NCBI GenBank assembly: GCA_009746045.1
Contig: RPFO01000903.1
Location: 1-64,000 of the forward strand
DNA from: Mesostigma viride
Lineage: Eukaryota > Streptophyta > Mesostigmatophyceae > Mesostigmatales > Mesostigmataceae
DNA length: 64,000 bases
Reading direction: 5' to 3'
Below, piece after piece: positions 34,426-45,600 of the stretch. The notes beneath the pieces are model-generated. The model was given only the letters and a program-made list of their open reading frames with translations, was not told where the DNA came from and made no database searches. The first letter of the stretch is position 1. Each line of letters starts with the position of its first letter. Both the position numbers and the translations under genes were made by a program.

Positions 34426-35962
34426 TGTGACTGCGTGGCTGCTTGGCTGGAAAGGAGGGTGCGTGGCTGTGTGGCTGCGTGGCTGCGCTGCTGCGTGGCT
34501 GCGTGGCTGCGTGGCTGCGCTGCTGCGTGGCTGCGTGGCTGCTTGGCTGGAAAGGAGGGTGCGTGGCTGTGTGGCTGCGTGGCTGCGCTGCTGCGTGGCT
34601 GCGTGGCTGCGCTGCTGCGTGGCTGCGTGGCTGCGTGGCTGCGTGGCTGCGTGGCTGTGTGGCTGCGTGGCTGCGTGGCTGCGTGGCTGCGTGGCTGGAA
34701 AGGAGGGTGCGTGGCTGTGTGGCTGCGTGGCTGCGCTGCTGCGTGGCTGCGTGGCTGCGTGGCTGCTTGGCTGGAAAGGAGGGTGCGTGGCTGTGTGGCT
34801 GCGTGGCTGCGCTGCTGCGTGGCTGCGTGGCTGCGTGGCTGCGTGGCTGCGTGGCTGCGTGGCTGCGTGGCTGGAAAGGAGGGTGCGTGGCTGTGTGGCT
34901 GCGTGGCTGCGCTGCTGCGTGGCTGCGTGGCTGCGCTGCTGCGTGGCTGCGTGGCTGCGTGGCTGTGTGGCTGCGTGGCTGCGCTGCTGCGTGGCTGCGT
35001 GGCTGCGTGGCTGCTTGGCTGGAAAGGAGGGTGCGTGGCTGTGTGGCTGCGTGGCTGCGCTGCTGCGTGGCTGCGTGGCTGCTTGGCTGGAAAGGAGGGT
35101 GCGTGGCTGTGTGGCTGCGTGGCTGCGCTGCTGCGTGGCTGCGTGGCTGCGTGGCTGCGTGGCTGGAAAGGAGGGTGCGTGGCTGTGTGGCTGCGTGGCT
35201 GCGCTGCTGCGTGGCTGCGTGGCTGCGTGGCTGCGTGGCTGCGCTGCTGCGTGGCTGCGTGGCTGCGTGGCTGTGTGGCTGTGTGGCTGCGTGGCTGCGT
35301 GGCTGCGCTGCTGCGTGGCTGCGTGGCTGCATGGCTGCGTGGCTGCGTGGCTGCTTGGCTGGAAAGGAGGGTGCGTGGCTGTGTGGCTGCGTGGCTGCGC
35401 TGCTGCGTGGCTGCGTGGCTGCGTGGCTGGAAAGGAGGGTGCGTGGCTGTGTGGCTGCGTGGCTGCGCTGCTGCGTGGCTGCGTGGCTGCGTGGCTGCGT
35501 GGCTGCTTGGCTGGAAAGGAGGGTGCGTGGCTGTGTGGCTGCGTAGCTGCGCTGCTGCGTGGCTGCGTGGCTGCGTGGCTGCGTGGCTGCGTGGCTGCGT
35601 GGCTGCGTGGCTGCGTGGCTGCGTGGCTGCGTGGCTGCGTGGCTGCGTGGCTGGAAAGGAGGGTGCGTGGCTGTGTGGCTGCGTGGCTGCGCTGCTGCGT
35701 GGCTGCGTGGCTGCGTGGCTGCGTGGCTGCTTGGCTGGAAAGGAGGGTGCGTGGCTGTGTGGCTGCGTAGCTGCGCTGCTGCGTGGCTGCGTGGCTGCGT
35801 GGCTGCGTGGCTGCGTGGCTGCGTGGCTGCGTGGCTGCGTGGCTGCGTGGCTGCGTGGCTGCGTGGCTGCGTGGCTGCGTGGCTGGAAAGGAGGGTGCGT
35901 GGCTGTGTGGCTGCGTGGCTGCGCTGCTGCGTGGCTGCGTGGCTGCGTGGCTGCGTGGCTGG
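34426..35962. repeat. GTGGCTGC 8-bp minisatellite with GGAAAGGAGG interruptions
   Basis: About 190 copies of an 8-bp unit (GTGGCTGC, variant GCTGCTGC) are punctuated about 14 times by TTGGCTGGAAAGGAGGGTGC or the GTGGCTGG form of it. Because 8 is not a multiple of 3, every frame gives an 8-residue repeat, so long open frames exist on both strands; none is taken as a gene. Confidence 0.95.
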
Positions 35963-36779
35963 GGGGGGGGTGGGTGCCGGGTGCGTGGATGCGTGGATGT
36001 GTGGCTGGGTGGGTGCGTCACTGCGTGGCTGGCTGGCTCTGTGGCTGCGTGGGCGGCTGGATGGCCGGGTCAGCGTGGCTTCGTGTTCAATGGGATGCTA
36101 ATATGTTGTTGCCTTTGGATGCCACAGTTCATGGATTCTTTTGTTCACATGCAGGTGCTGCCGTCTTCCCCATCGACGTCGTCAAGACCGATGTCGCCAA
36201 GAAGGATGATGCAATCACTCTCGGCCATGTTTAACTCATGTGGGCCTTCATGGCCATACGGGAAATATTATTGAATCATTTCTTTGACACTGAGTTGGCA
36301 CTACGCAACACCTTTGATGCACATGAGTGCAGGGCGCATGTGTTGAAACCATGCAACCATGGCGATCCCTCAAAAAGTTTGGTTATGTAATAAGTGACAC
36401 AATTATTCCGGACGTATGATGGCCCAACGTCCTGTAAGGTTGAGTTGTCTTGGAGGAGGAGCGTGATGACCGCGGAAGCCGCGTGGGTGTCTGTAGTGCT
36501 ATATCTTGAAGATGTACGGTCTTGGAAGAGTTATGGTCTTGGAATCATATAATAATGAGCTTGGAATAAAGTTGCGGGCAGCCTTCAATTGGCATATGTT
36601 GTCTCATTGCGTTAATGGGTCAATTGTCTTAGTTTATATAATGTATATCTTGGGAAACTCATTGCTTCAATAAAATGCATGCTAGGCGCAATCAACCCCC
36701 ACAAACACATCTGAAAACTGCACAGTGCATCAAATGTATCCTAGACAAAAAAATGTATCCTAATCCGGTAAAACCACCC
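35963..36779. other. Transposon right end, no recognisable gene
   Basis: After the minisatellite comes a short GC-balanced stretch (36060-36234) that could be a last exon, since TTGTTCACATGCAG at about 36142-36155 looks like a 3' splice site. AT-rich sequence with ATGTATCCTA repeats and the terminal inverted repeat follows. Confidence 0.45.
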
Positions 36780-39700
36780 TTTTAATGCAACGTGCGGTTT
36801 GAGGCAGGGGAAAACATGCGTGGACGATAGGAATTATAGCACCGGCGGGCTTCAAAGTGCCGGACGGCAGGCGGTACCACCACTCCGTGGCAGCTTGGCC
36901 CAGTTTGCTACCGGCTGGCACACGTTTTCAGTGAATTTTGGGCTCCAGATTTAAATGCAACGTGCGGTTTGAGGCAGGGGAAAACATGCGTGGACGATAG
37001 GAATTATAGCACCGGCGGGCTTCAAAGTGCCGGACGGCAGGCGGTACCACCATTCCGTGGCAGCTTGGCCCAGTTTGCTACCGGCTGGCACACGTTTTCA
37101 GTGAATTTTGGGCTCCAGATTTTAATGCAACGTGCGGTTTGAGGCAGGGGAAAACATGCGTGGACGATAGGAATTATAGCACCGGCGGGCTTCAAAGTGC
37201 CGGACGGCAGGCGGTACCACCACTCCGTGGCAGCTTGGCCCAGTTTGCTACCGGCTGGCACACGTTTTCAGTGAATTTTGGGCTCCAGATTTAAATGCAA
37301 CGTGCGGTTTGAGGCAGGGGAAAACATGCGTGGACGATAGGAATTATAGCACCGGCGGGCTTCAAAGTGCCGGACGGCAGGCGGTACCACCACTCCGTGG
37401 CAGCTTGGCCCAGTTTGCTACCGGCTGGCACACGTTTTCAGTGAATTTTGGGCTCCAGATTTAAATGCAACGTGCGGTTTGAGGCAGGGGAAAACATGCG
37501 TGGACGATAGGAATTATAGCACCGGCGGCTTCAAAGCGCCGGACGGCAGGCGTACCACCACTCCGTGGCAGCTTGGCCCAGTTTGCTACCGGCTGGCACA
37601 CGTTTTCAGTGAATTTTGGGCTCCAGATTTAAATGCAACGTGCGGTTTTTGAGGCAGGGGAAACATGCGTGGACGAAGGAATTATACACCGGCGGGCTTC
37701 AAAGTGCCGGACGGCAGGCGGTACCACCACTCCGTGGCAGCTTGGCCCAGTTTGCTACCGGCTGGCACACGTTTTCAGTGATTTTGGGCTCCAGATTTAA
37801 TTAAATGCAACGTGCGGTTTGAGGCAGGGGAAAAACATGCGTGGACGATAGGAATTATAGCACCGGCGGGCTTCAAAGTGCCGGACGGCAGGCGGTACCA
37901 CCACTCCGTGGCAGCTTGGCCCAGTTTGCTACGCTGGCTGCACGTTTTCAGTGAATTTTGGGCTCCAGATTTAAATGCAACGTGCGGTTTGAGCAGGGGA
38001 AAACATGCGTGGACGATAGGAATTATAGCACCGGCGGGCTTCAAAGTGCCGGACGGCAGGCGTACCACCACTCCGTGGCAGCTTGGCCCAGTTTGCTACC
38101 GGCTGGCACACGTTTTCAGTGAATTTTGGGCTCCAGATTTAATTAAATGCAACGTGCGGTTTTGAGGCAGGGGAAAACATGCGTGGACGATAGGAATTAT
38201 AGCACCGGCGGGCTTCAAAGTGCCGGACGGCAGGCGGTACCACCACTCCGTGGCAGCTTGGCCCAGTTTTGCTACCGGCTGGCACACGTTTTCAGTGAAT
38301 TTTGGGCTCCAGATTTAAATGCAACGTGCGGTTTGAGGCAGGGGAAAACATGCGTGGACGATAGGAATTATAGCACCGGCGGGCTTCAAAGTGCCGGACG
38401 GCAGGCGGTACCACCACTCCGTGGCAGCTTGGCCCAGTTTGCTACCGGCTGGCACACGTTTTCAGTGAATTTTGGGCTCCAGATTTAATTAAATGCAACG
38501 TGCGGTTTGAGGCAGGGGAAAACATGCGTGGACGATAGGAATTATAGCACCGGCGGGCTTCAAAGTGCCGGACGGCAGGCGTACCCACCACTCCGTGGCA
38601 GCTTGGCCCAGTTTGCTACCGGCTGGCACACGTTTTCAGTGAATTTTGGGCTCCAATTTATAAAATGCAACGTGCGGTTTGAGGCAGGGGAAACATGCGT
38701 GGACGATAGGAATTATAGCACCGGCGGGCTTCAAAGTGCCGGACGGCAGGCGGTACACCACTCCGTGGCAGCTTGGCCCAGTTTGCTACCGGCTGGCACA
38801 CGTTTTCAGTGAATTTTGGGCTCCAGATTTAAATGCAACGTGCGGTTTGAGGCAGGGGAAAACATGCGTGGACGATAGGAATTATAGCACCGGCGGGCTT
38901 CAAAGTGCCGGACGGCAGGCGGTACCACCATTCCGTGGCAGCTTGGCCCAGTTTGCTACCGGCTGGCACACGTTTTCAGTGAATTTTGGGCTCCAGATTT
39001 AATTAAATGCAACGTGCGGTTTGAGGCAGGGGAAAACATGCGTGGACGATAGGAATTATAGCACCGGCGGGCTTCAAAGTGCCGGACGGCAGGCGGTACC
39101 ACCACTCCGTGGCAGCTTGGCCCAGTTTGCTACCGGCTGGCACACGTTTTCAGTGAATTTTTGGGCTCCAGATTTAAATGCAACGTGCGGTTTGAGGCAG
39201 GGGAAAACATGCGTGGACGATAGGAATTATAGCACCGGCGGGCTTCAAAGCGCGGACGGCAGGCGGTACCACCATGTTCTCGTGCAGCTTGGCCCAGTTG
39301 CTACCGGCTGGCACACGTTTTCAGTGAATTTTGGGCTCCAGATTTAATTAAATGCAACGTGCGGTTTGAGGCAGGGGAAAACATGCGTGGACGATAGGAA
39401 TTATAGCACCGGCGGGCTTCAAAGTGCCGGACGGCAGGCGGTACCACCACTCCGTGCAGCTTGGCCCAGTTTGCTACCGGCTGGCACACGTTTTCAGAAT
39501 TTTGGGCTCCAGATTTAAAATGCAACGTGCGGTTTGAGGCAGGGGAAAACATGCGTGGACGATAGGAATTATAGCACCGGCGGGCTTCAAAGTGCCGGAC
39601 GGCAGGCGGTACCACCACTCCGTGGCAGCTTGGCCCAGTTTGCTACCGGCTGCACACGTTTTCAGTGAATTTTGGGCTCCAGATTTAAATGCAACGTGCG

Positions 39701-41118
39701 GTTTGAGGCAGGGGAAAACATGCGTGGACGATAGGAATTATAGCACGGCGGGCTTCAAAGTGCCGGACGGCAGGCGGTACCACCACTCCGTGGCAGCTTG
39801 GCCCAGTTTGCTACCGGCTGGCACACGTTTTCAGTGAATTTTGGGCTCCAGATTTAAATGCAACGTGCGGTTTGAGGCAGGGGAAAACATGCGTGGACGA
39901 TAGGAATTATAGCACCGGCGGGCTTCAAAGTGCCGGACGGCAGGCGGTACCACCACTCCGTGGCAGCTTGGCCCAGTTTGCTACCGGCTGGCACACGTTT
40001 TCAGTGAATTTTGGGCTCCAGATTTAAATGCAACGTGCGGTTTGAGGCAGGGGAAAACATGCGTGGACGATAGGAATTATAGCACCGGCGGGCTTCAAAG
40101 TGCCGGACGGCAGGCGGTACCACCACTCCGTGGCAGCTTGGCCAGTTTGCTACCGGCTGGCACACGTTTTCAGTGAATTTTGGGCTCCAGATTTAATTAA
40201 ATGCAACGTGCGGTTTGAGGCAGGGGAAAACATGCGTGGACGATAGGAATTATAGCACCGGCGGGCTTCAAAGTGCCGGACGGCAGGCGGTACCACCACT
40301 CCGTGGCAGCTTGGCCCAGTTTGCTACCGGCTGGCACACGTTTTCAGTGAATTTTGGGCTCCAGATTTAAATGCAACGTGCGGTTTGAGGCAGGGGAAAA
40401 CATGCGTGGACGATAGGAATTATAGCACCGGCGGGCTTCAAAGCGCCGGACGGCAGGCGGTACCACCACTCGTGGCAGCTTGGCCCAGTTTGCTACCGGC
40501 TGGCACACGTTTTCAGTGAATTTTGGGCTCCAGATTTAAATGCAACGTGCGGTTTGAGGCAGGGGAAAACATGCGTGGACGATAGGAATTATAGCACCGG
40601 CGGGCTTCAAAGTGCCGGACGGCAGGCGGTACCACCACTCCGTGGCAGCTTGGCCCAGTTTGCTACCGGCTGGCACACGTTTTTCAGTGAATTTTGGGCT
40701 CCAGATGTAAATGCAACGTGCGGTTTGAGGCAGGGGAAAACATGCGTGGACGATAGGAATTATAGCACCGGCGGGCTTCAAAGTGCCGGACGGCAGGCGG
40801 TACCACCACTCCGTGGCAGCTTGGCCCAGTTTGCTACCGGCTGGCACACGTTTTCAGTGAATTTTGGGCTCCAGATTTAAATGCAACGTGCGGTTTGAGG
40901 CAGGGGAAAACATGCGTGGACGATAGGAATTATAGCACCGGCGGGCTTCAAAGTGCCGGACGGCAGGGGGTACCGGCCACCACTCCGTGGCAGCTTGGCC
41001 CAGTTTGCTACCGGCTGGCACACGTTTTCAGTGAATTTTGGGCTCCAGATTTAAATGCAACGTGCGGTTTGAGGCAGGGGAAAACATGCGTGGACGATAG
41101 GAATTATAGCACCGGCGG
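36780..41118. repeat. 170-bp satellite, right block (about 25 copies)
   Basis: The same 170-bp unit continues across the transposon, but most units carry CCACCACTCCGTGG and many have single-base indels or a 4-bp TTAA extension (AGATTTAATTAAATGC). The block ends abruptly inside a unit at 41118 against Ty3-element sequence. The contrast with the nearly uniform left block implies separate homogenisation histories or assembly error. Confidence 0.93.
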
Positions 41119-41261
41119 TGTCGCGTCTGCGTGCCACAATCTCCGGCGCCACCATGGCGGCTGGCCACTCAGCTTAATTTGGTAAAACCCAAATGAGCTG
41201 AGCTGACGTGCCTGCCTTAACTGCATGCCCTGTGGGGTGGGCGAGGACCTGTCCCATGATT
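41119..41261 (-). repeat. 143-bp copy of Ty3-element internal sequence outside the 3' LTR
   Basis: 41119-41261 is the same as 42514-42656, the internal sequence next to the 3' LTR. The 1.25-kb LTR is thus flanked by the same 143 bp on both sides. The purine run expected to prime plus-strand synthesis (GAGGGGGGG on the minus strand, near 42657) lies beside this unit and not beside the 1.25-kb LTR, so the true LTR may include it. Confidence 0.85.
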
Positions 41262-41263
41262 AA

Positions 41264-42511
41264 TGAAAAGAGGGCTCTCAGCCGAGGACAAGGAACTGTC
41301 CCTCGTGCCTGATGACCACCTTCTTGATCCCCTTGTGTACCGTCGCGTGCCGCGTTTGAATATCCTTGCTGGGGCGTTAGCTAGACGCTCCAACTACTCT
41401 AATTGCGACAATATGATGGTGCAAGAGGGTGCTTTTGCCTCCCCTGCTATAGAACAATGCTTTCACAACACACACTTTGCACAGTCTGATGATGAAGCCG
41501 CACATGCGGAATTTATTGAGAAAGTTAATACAATTACAACACGTTGATAGTCTCAATATCGATGCACTCCATGCTCACGAGCCCGCAGTTAGGCAGCGCT
41601 CCATGACATGCTACCGGCCTTGCTCCCAAGGAAAGGGAGAAACACGAAGGCCACTAACGAGAGACTCGAAGAGACTACACGCTGCGTGAGAGTCCTCTTC
41701 GACTATGAACCAAACCATTCGTCATGCCACACGCATGACACACGCCACACTTGTCAGTCCAGCCAGGAATGCCAAAACTATCTTGCTGCCTGAACCATGC
41801 AAATAGAAACCGCATTCCAGTTGCCGTCCTGGCTTTCTACCACACATGCCAACAAAAGCAGGAAGGCATCCCGACAAATCTAAATTGCTACCCTGTTGCC
41901 GATCTCATCTCCTAGAGGCTCCGGCATTTCTGTCCCTGGGAATGTCCGACATTGAGTCACGTCCAGCAAGGTCGAAGCATAATATCCTTCAGACAATCTG
42001 CACGCTCACACCTTGCGTGTGAGTGGCCCAGCAAACATTGCGTCTAATCGTTCCTTTCTAGAAGAAATCCCTTTGTAGGGCTGCCAGCGATTTCGCATTC
42101 ATTCCAGCGATCTGGCTCCGCACCGCAAATTGTCCTTTTCCATTTTCTGTCCAGTCCTCATAACGTTGACCCGCTATTCTACACCACAAAGACACCTGGC
42201 CTGTCAATAGCCTCGGCGCTGTTGAAGTCCAGCAGTCCAGCTTCAGCTCCAGCTGTCCACTAACACGCGTATGATCCTCTCGACGCTGCGCACTTGTGCT
42301 GCCGTCCGCTCAAGTCAGTGCTGCGCGCCCAGCTGTGCCTGGCCCGGCGCGCGTGCACGTACACTTTCGTCCGCTCTTATGCTGCAAGTGCTAGTGTCCC
42401 CCCCGGTCACTAGCCTTTGTCGAAAATGCGTAGAAAACAAATTCCTTGCGCACGTCACCGGTCTTGTGCATAGTGGGCGCCGCCCGGATGACATAGCTCG
42501 CGTCCGTGACA
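41264..42511 (-). repeat. 3' LTR of the Ty3 element
   Basis: It matches 51012-52264 almost perfectly, with TG at one edge and CA at the other. It lies downstream of the pol frame in the direction of transcription. Confidence 0.92.
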
Positions 42512-42513
42512 GC

Positions 42514-42656
42514 TGTCGCGTCTGCGTGCCACAATCTCCGGCGCCACCATGGCGGCTGGCCACTCAGCTTAATTTGGTAAAACCCAAATGAGCTGAGCTG
42601 ACGTGCCTGCCTTAACTGCATGCCCTGTGGGGTGGGCGAGGACCTGTCCCATGATT
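42514..42656 (-). repeat. Internal copy of the 143-bp unit
   Basis: This is the same 143 bp as 41119-41261, here between the purine run and the 3' LTR. Confidence 0.85.
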
Positions 42657-42682
42657 CCCCCCCTCGCTGGCGACCGGCCCCA

Positions 42683-45600
42683 TCACGAAGACAGCGATCG
42701 TACCAAGACAAGGGCAGCGGTGACCGCAGTCAAGCTGCGGGAGGTAAACTGCGCAGCGGTGCACACTGGACAAAACCAATCCCCCTCCGGAATGCTGGTG
42801 ACCACTGGCTGCAAGCACTGCATGTGCCAACCACAGTTACACTGATCACACAATAACATGGACTCCGCCTGATCGACCCGGTGACAAACCTGACACTGGG
42901 CGTCCTTGACTCGGCGAGACGTGTGCGGTTGGAGGTCGTGGACCAAATTGGGCAGCGAGCAGGGACTGAGATTGCTGAGGTTGTCAGTCGTACGGCTCCC
43001 GTCGGCGCCCTCCAAAATTGCCACTCCCGATGGTTTGATAGCCACAATGCGCAAAATGGTGGGCCCCGCCTCCACATCCAAAGTGTGCTTCAGCTGAGTG
43101 CGCAGGAAAACATACTGCCCTGGCCTAAACCGCAGCTGGCGAGCCATGTATGCGCCCCCCCGGCGCTGAGCGTAACGCAGGGAGTCCCTGTGCTGAGCAA
43201 TGAACAAGTTGTTCATCGCGATGGGCATGACCTTCTTAAAAGTCTCTGCCCTGGCCAGCACCTCAACCAAAAATTGCTGAGCGTTGTCGAAGGCCATGGG
43301 TTCGGGGTGCGCAACCTGTGCCTCCGTAGGCAAAAGAGGATTACGCCCGAACAGAAGGAAATACGGGGAGAAGGTAGCGAGAGACTCCTGGGGAGACATG
43401 CGATAACCCATGGCAATCCATGCCAACTCGCGATCCCACCTGGCCGACTCCGGCACCTGCAGGCTCCACTTGCGCAGCGCCTGCTTGACGGTCTGCACCA
43501 ATCTCTCAGCCAAACCATTGGCCTGAGGATGCTCCCGAGAAGTGCGACGGTGATCAATAAGACATCCATCCAGCAACTCCTGGAACTCACCCCTGAACTC
43601 ACCACCCTGGTCCGTGACTACCTCCGCGGGAGCCCCAAACCTGGTGATGATGTCTGCAAAATGCTTCGCTGTGGTAGCGGCATGCTTGTCAGCAATGGGG
43701 ATCAACTCAACCCATTTGCTAAAGCTCTCCACGCATACCATGACATAGAGGTTGCCGTCAGGGCTCTCCTGAAACGGCCCGCACAGATCGACGTGCCAGC
43801 GATAAAACAAGCCCTTGATGGGAAGCGACATCAGCTCCTTGGCACCATGATCTGCGCTAAAGTTAGCCTTGGTTCGAGCACACGGGACACAGCTGGCCAC
43901 TACCTGGGCCACTGTGTGTCGCATGTTATTCCACCAATAGCTGGTCCGTACGAGGCTGAGCGTGCGATTGCCACCCAAGTGACCATACCGCTCGTGGTAC
44001 GCCTGCACTATAGCAACGCGCTTGTCAGGCGGTGGGACGACCACCCTACGCTTGCCCAACAGCTTGTACAAAACCCCATCTTCCCAACCATAGGTTGCAG
44101 CCCTGTGCTGCACCCTGTTCAACTCCGTCGCCTTCTGAGCAGGAGTCCAATCGACTGGAGTAGGAGTCAAGACAGCACCCTGCACTTGCTCCAAAACTCG
44201 ACCATCTAGCCAGATATCAGCGGTGTAGCAATCAGCAAGAGAGCTACGCGCTAAGAGAGCCTGCACAGCGATCAGCTGCTGCAGAGAAGGATCAATGTCA
44301 AAGGACAGAGACCTACCCTCTTCCATAGCGCACACAGCTTTGGATGGCGTGAATGGCGACGGCCGCACCGGGTCGTCGCTGATGCCGAAGTCCGCCACAG
44401 AGTACTCGACACTGCGCCACCACGCCTCCTCCTCATCGTCGGCCGCATACCCAGCAGCGTTCACAAAGACCACAGAACCAGACGAGCCCTCGGCACCCAT
44501 GGCCCGGGCTCCAGTGTGGTCAACAGTGGTAGGCATGGCGTATCGGGATAGCACATCGGCGTTGACATGGTCCTTGCCGGCCCGATGCACAATGGTCATG
44601 TGGTACTCCTGGATAATCATGGCCCATCGGGCGAGCTTACCCGTCAGGTTGGTGTTGGTCATTAGCCACTGAAGCGGCTGGTGGTCTGTCACCAGAGTAA
44701 ACACGCGCCCAAATAAATACGGGCGAAAGTGCTTGATGGCCCACACCACAGCCAGTGCCTCCCCCTCATAGGAAGAATACCGGCTCTCCGCTGGGTTGTT
44801 GCTGCGACTAGCATAAGCAATAACGTGCTCGCGCCCATCACCATCCTTTTGCGCCAAGACCGCACCCAGTCCTACCTTGGACCAGTCGGTATATAACACA
44901 AATGGCAAAGCATAGTCAGGGGCGCGCAGAATCGGTGCCGACGTGAGCTCCTGCTTGATTGTCTCGATGGCGCGTTGCTGTGCGGGACCCCACGCCCACA
45001 CGCACCCCTTCTTGAGTAACTCGGTCAAGGGCTTCACCTTGCTGCTGAAGTTCTCAATGTAACCTCGGTAATAGCCAGCCAAACCCAAATACGCCCGCAC
45101 CCCTGAGACATCCGTGGGTACGGCGGCCTGCGCAATGGATTCGACCTTGGCGGCATCAGGCGTCCGGCCACCCGGCACAATCTGATGACCAAGGAATGAG
45201 AGGGTCCGCTGGGCGAACTTGCACTTCTCAGGGTGCAGCCGCATATTATGCTCCTCGAGAGCCAAGCGAACCTGCTCCAAGTGCGCCAGGTGCTCCTCAA
45301 ATGTCGCGCTAAAGACGATTACATCATCAATGTAACAAGCGGCGAAAGGAAGACCTGCAAGCACTTTGTCCATAGCTCGTTGGAAAACAGCACTAGCGTT
45401 GCGGTGCCCAAAGGGCATGCGCACCCACTCATACAAATTGCCGCCCCCCCAGAATGCAAGCTTCCGCTGATCCTCCGGCGCAACTGCGATCTGATGAAAG
45501 CCGCTACGCAGGTCCAGCGAGGACACAAACTTCACATGAGGAGATATCTTATCCAGGACATCATCCACACGTGGCATGGGGTAACGGTCCACGGGTGTGT

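Larger units (their letters stand above)
27086..36779. mobile_element. 9.7-kb DNA transposon inserted in the satellite
   Basis: The ends are perfect 29-bp inverted repeats starting GGGTGGTTTTACCGGATTAG. The subterminal motif ATGTATCCTA recurs two or three times at each end. The flanks read CCAGATTT on the left and TTTTAATGC on the right, which fits insertion into a satellite unit of the CCAGATTTTAATGC type with a 3-bp TTT duplication. The interior holds a decayed minus-strand gene, a Q-rich plus-strand frame and at least five unrelated tandem repeats. No transposase is recognisable, so the superfamily is uncertain (Harbinger- or CACTA-like ends are both conceivable). Confidence 0.85.

Noticed and set aside
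33784-36274. Very long open frames (up to 745 residues) rich in AATQPRSH or VAAWLRGC
   Set aside because: They are translations of the GTGGCTGC minisatellite. An 8-bp unit without stops is open in all frames on both strands.
21105-41118. CRISPR-like array
   Set aside because: The repeats are 170 bp with no unique spacers, and the context is eukaryotic; it is a satellite.
37022-41185. Open frames of 80-117 residues (RQGKTCVDDRNYS type) in the right satellite block
   Set aside because: They arise where single-base indels happen to join frames of the 170-bp unit; the uniform left block has none.
42881-44209. 442-residue plus-strand frame
   Set aside because: It is antisense to the Ty3 pol gene, whose integrase and PHD motifs are unambiguous.
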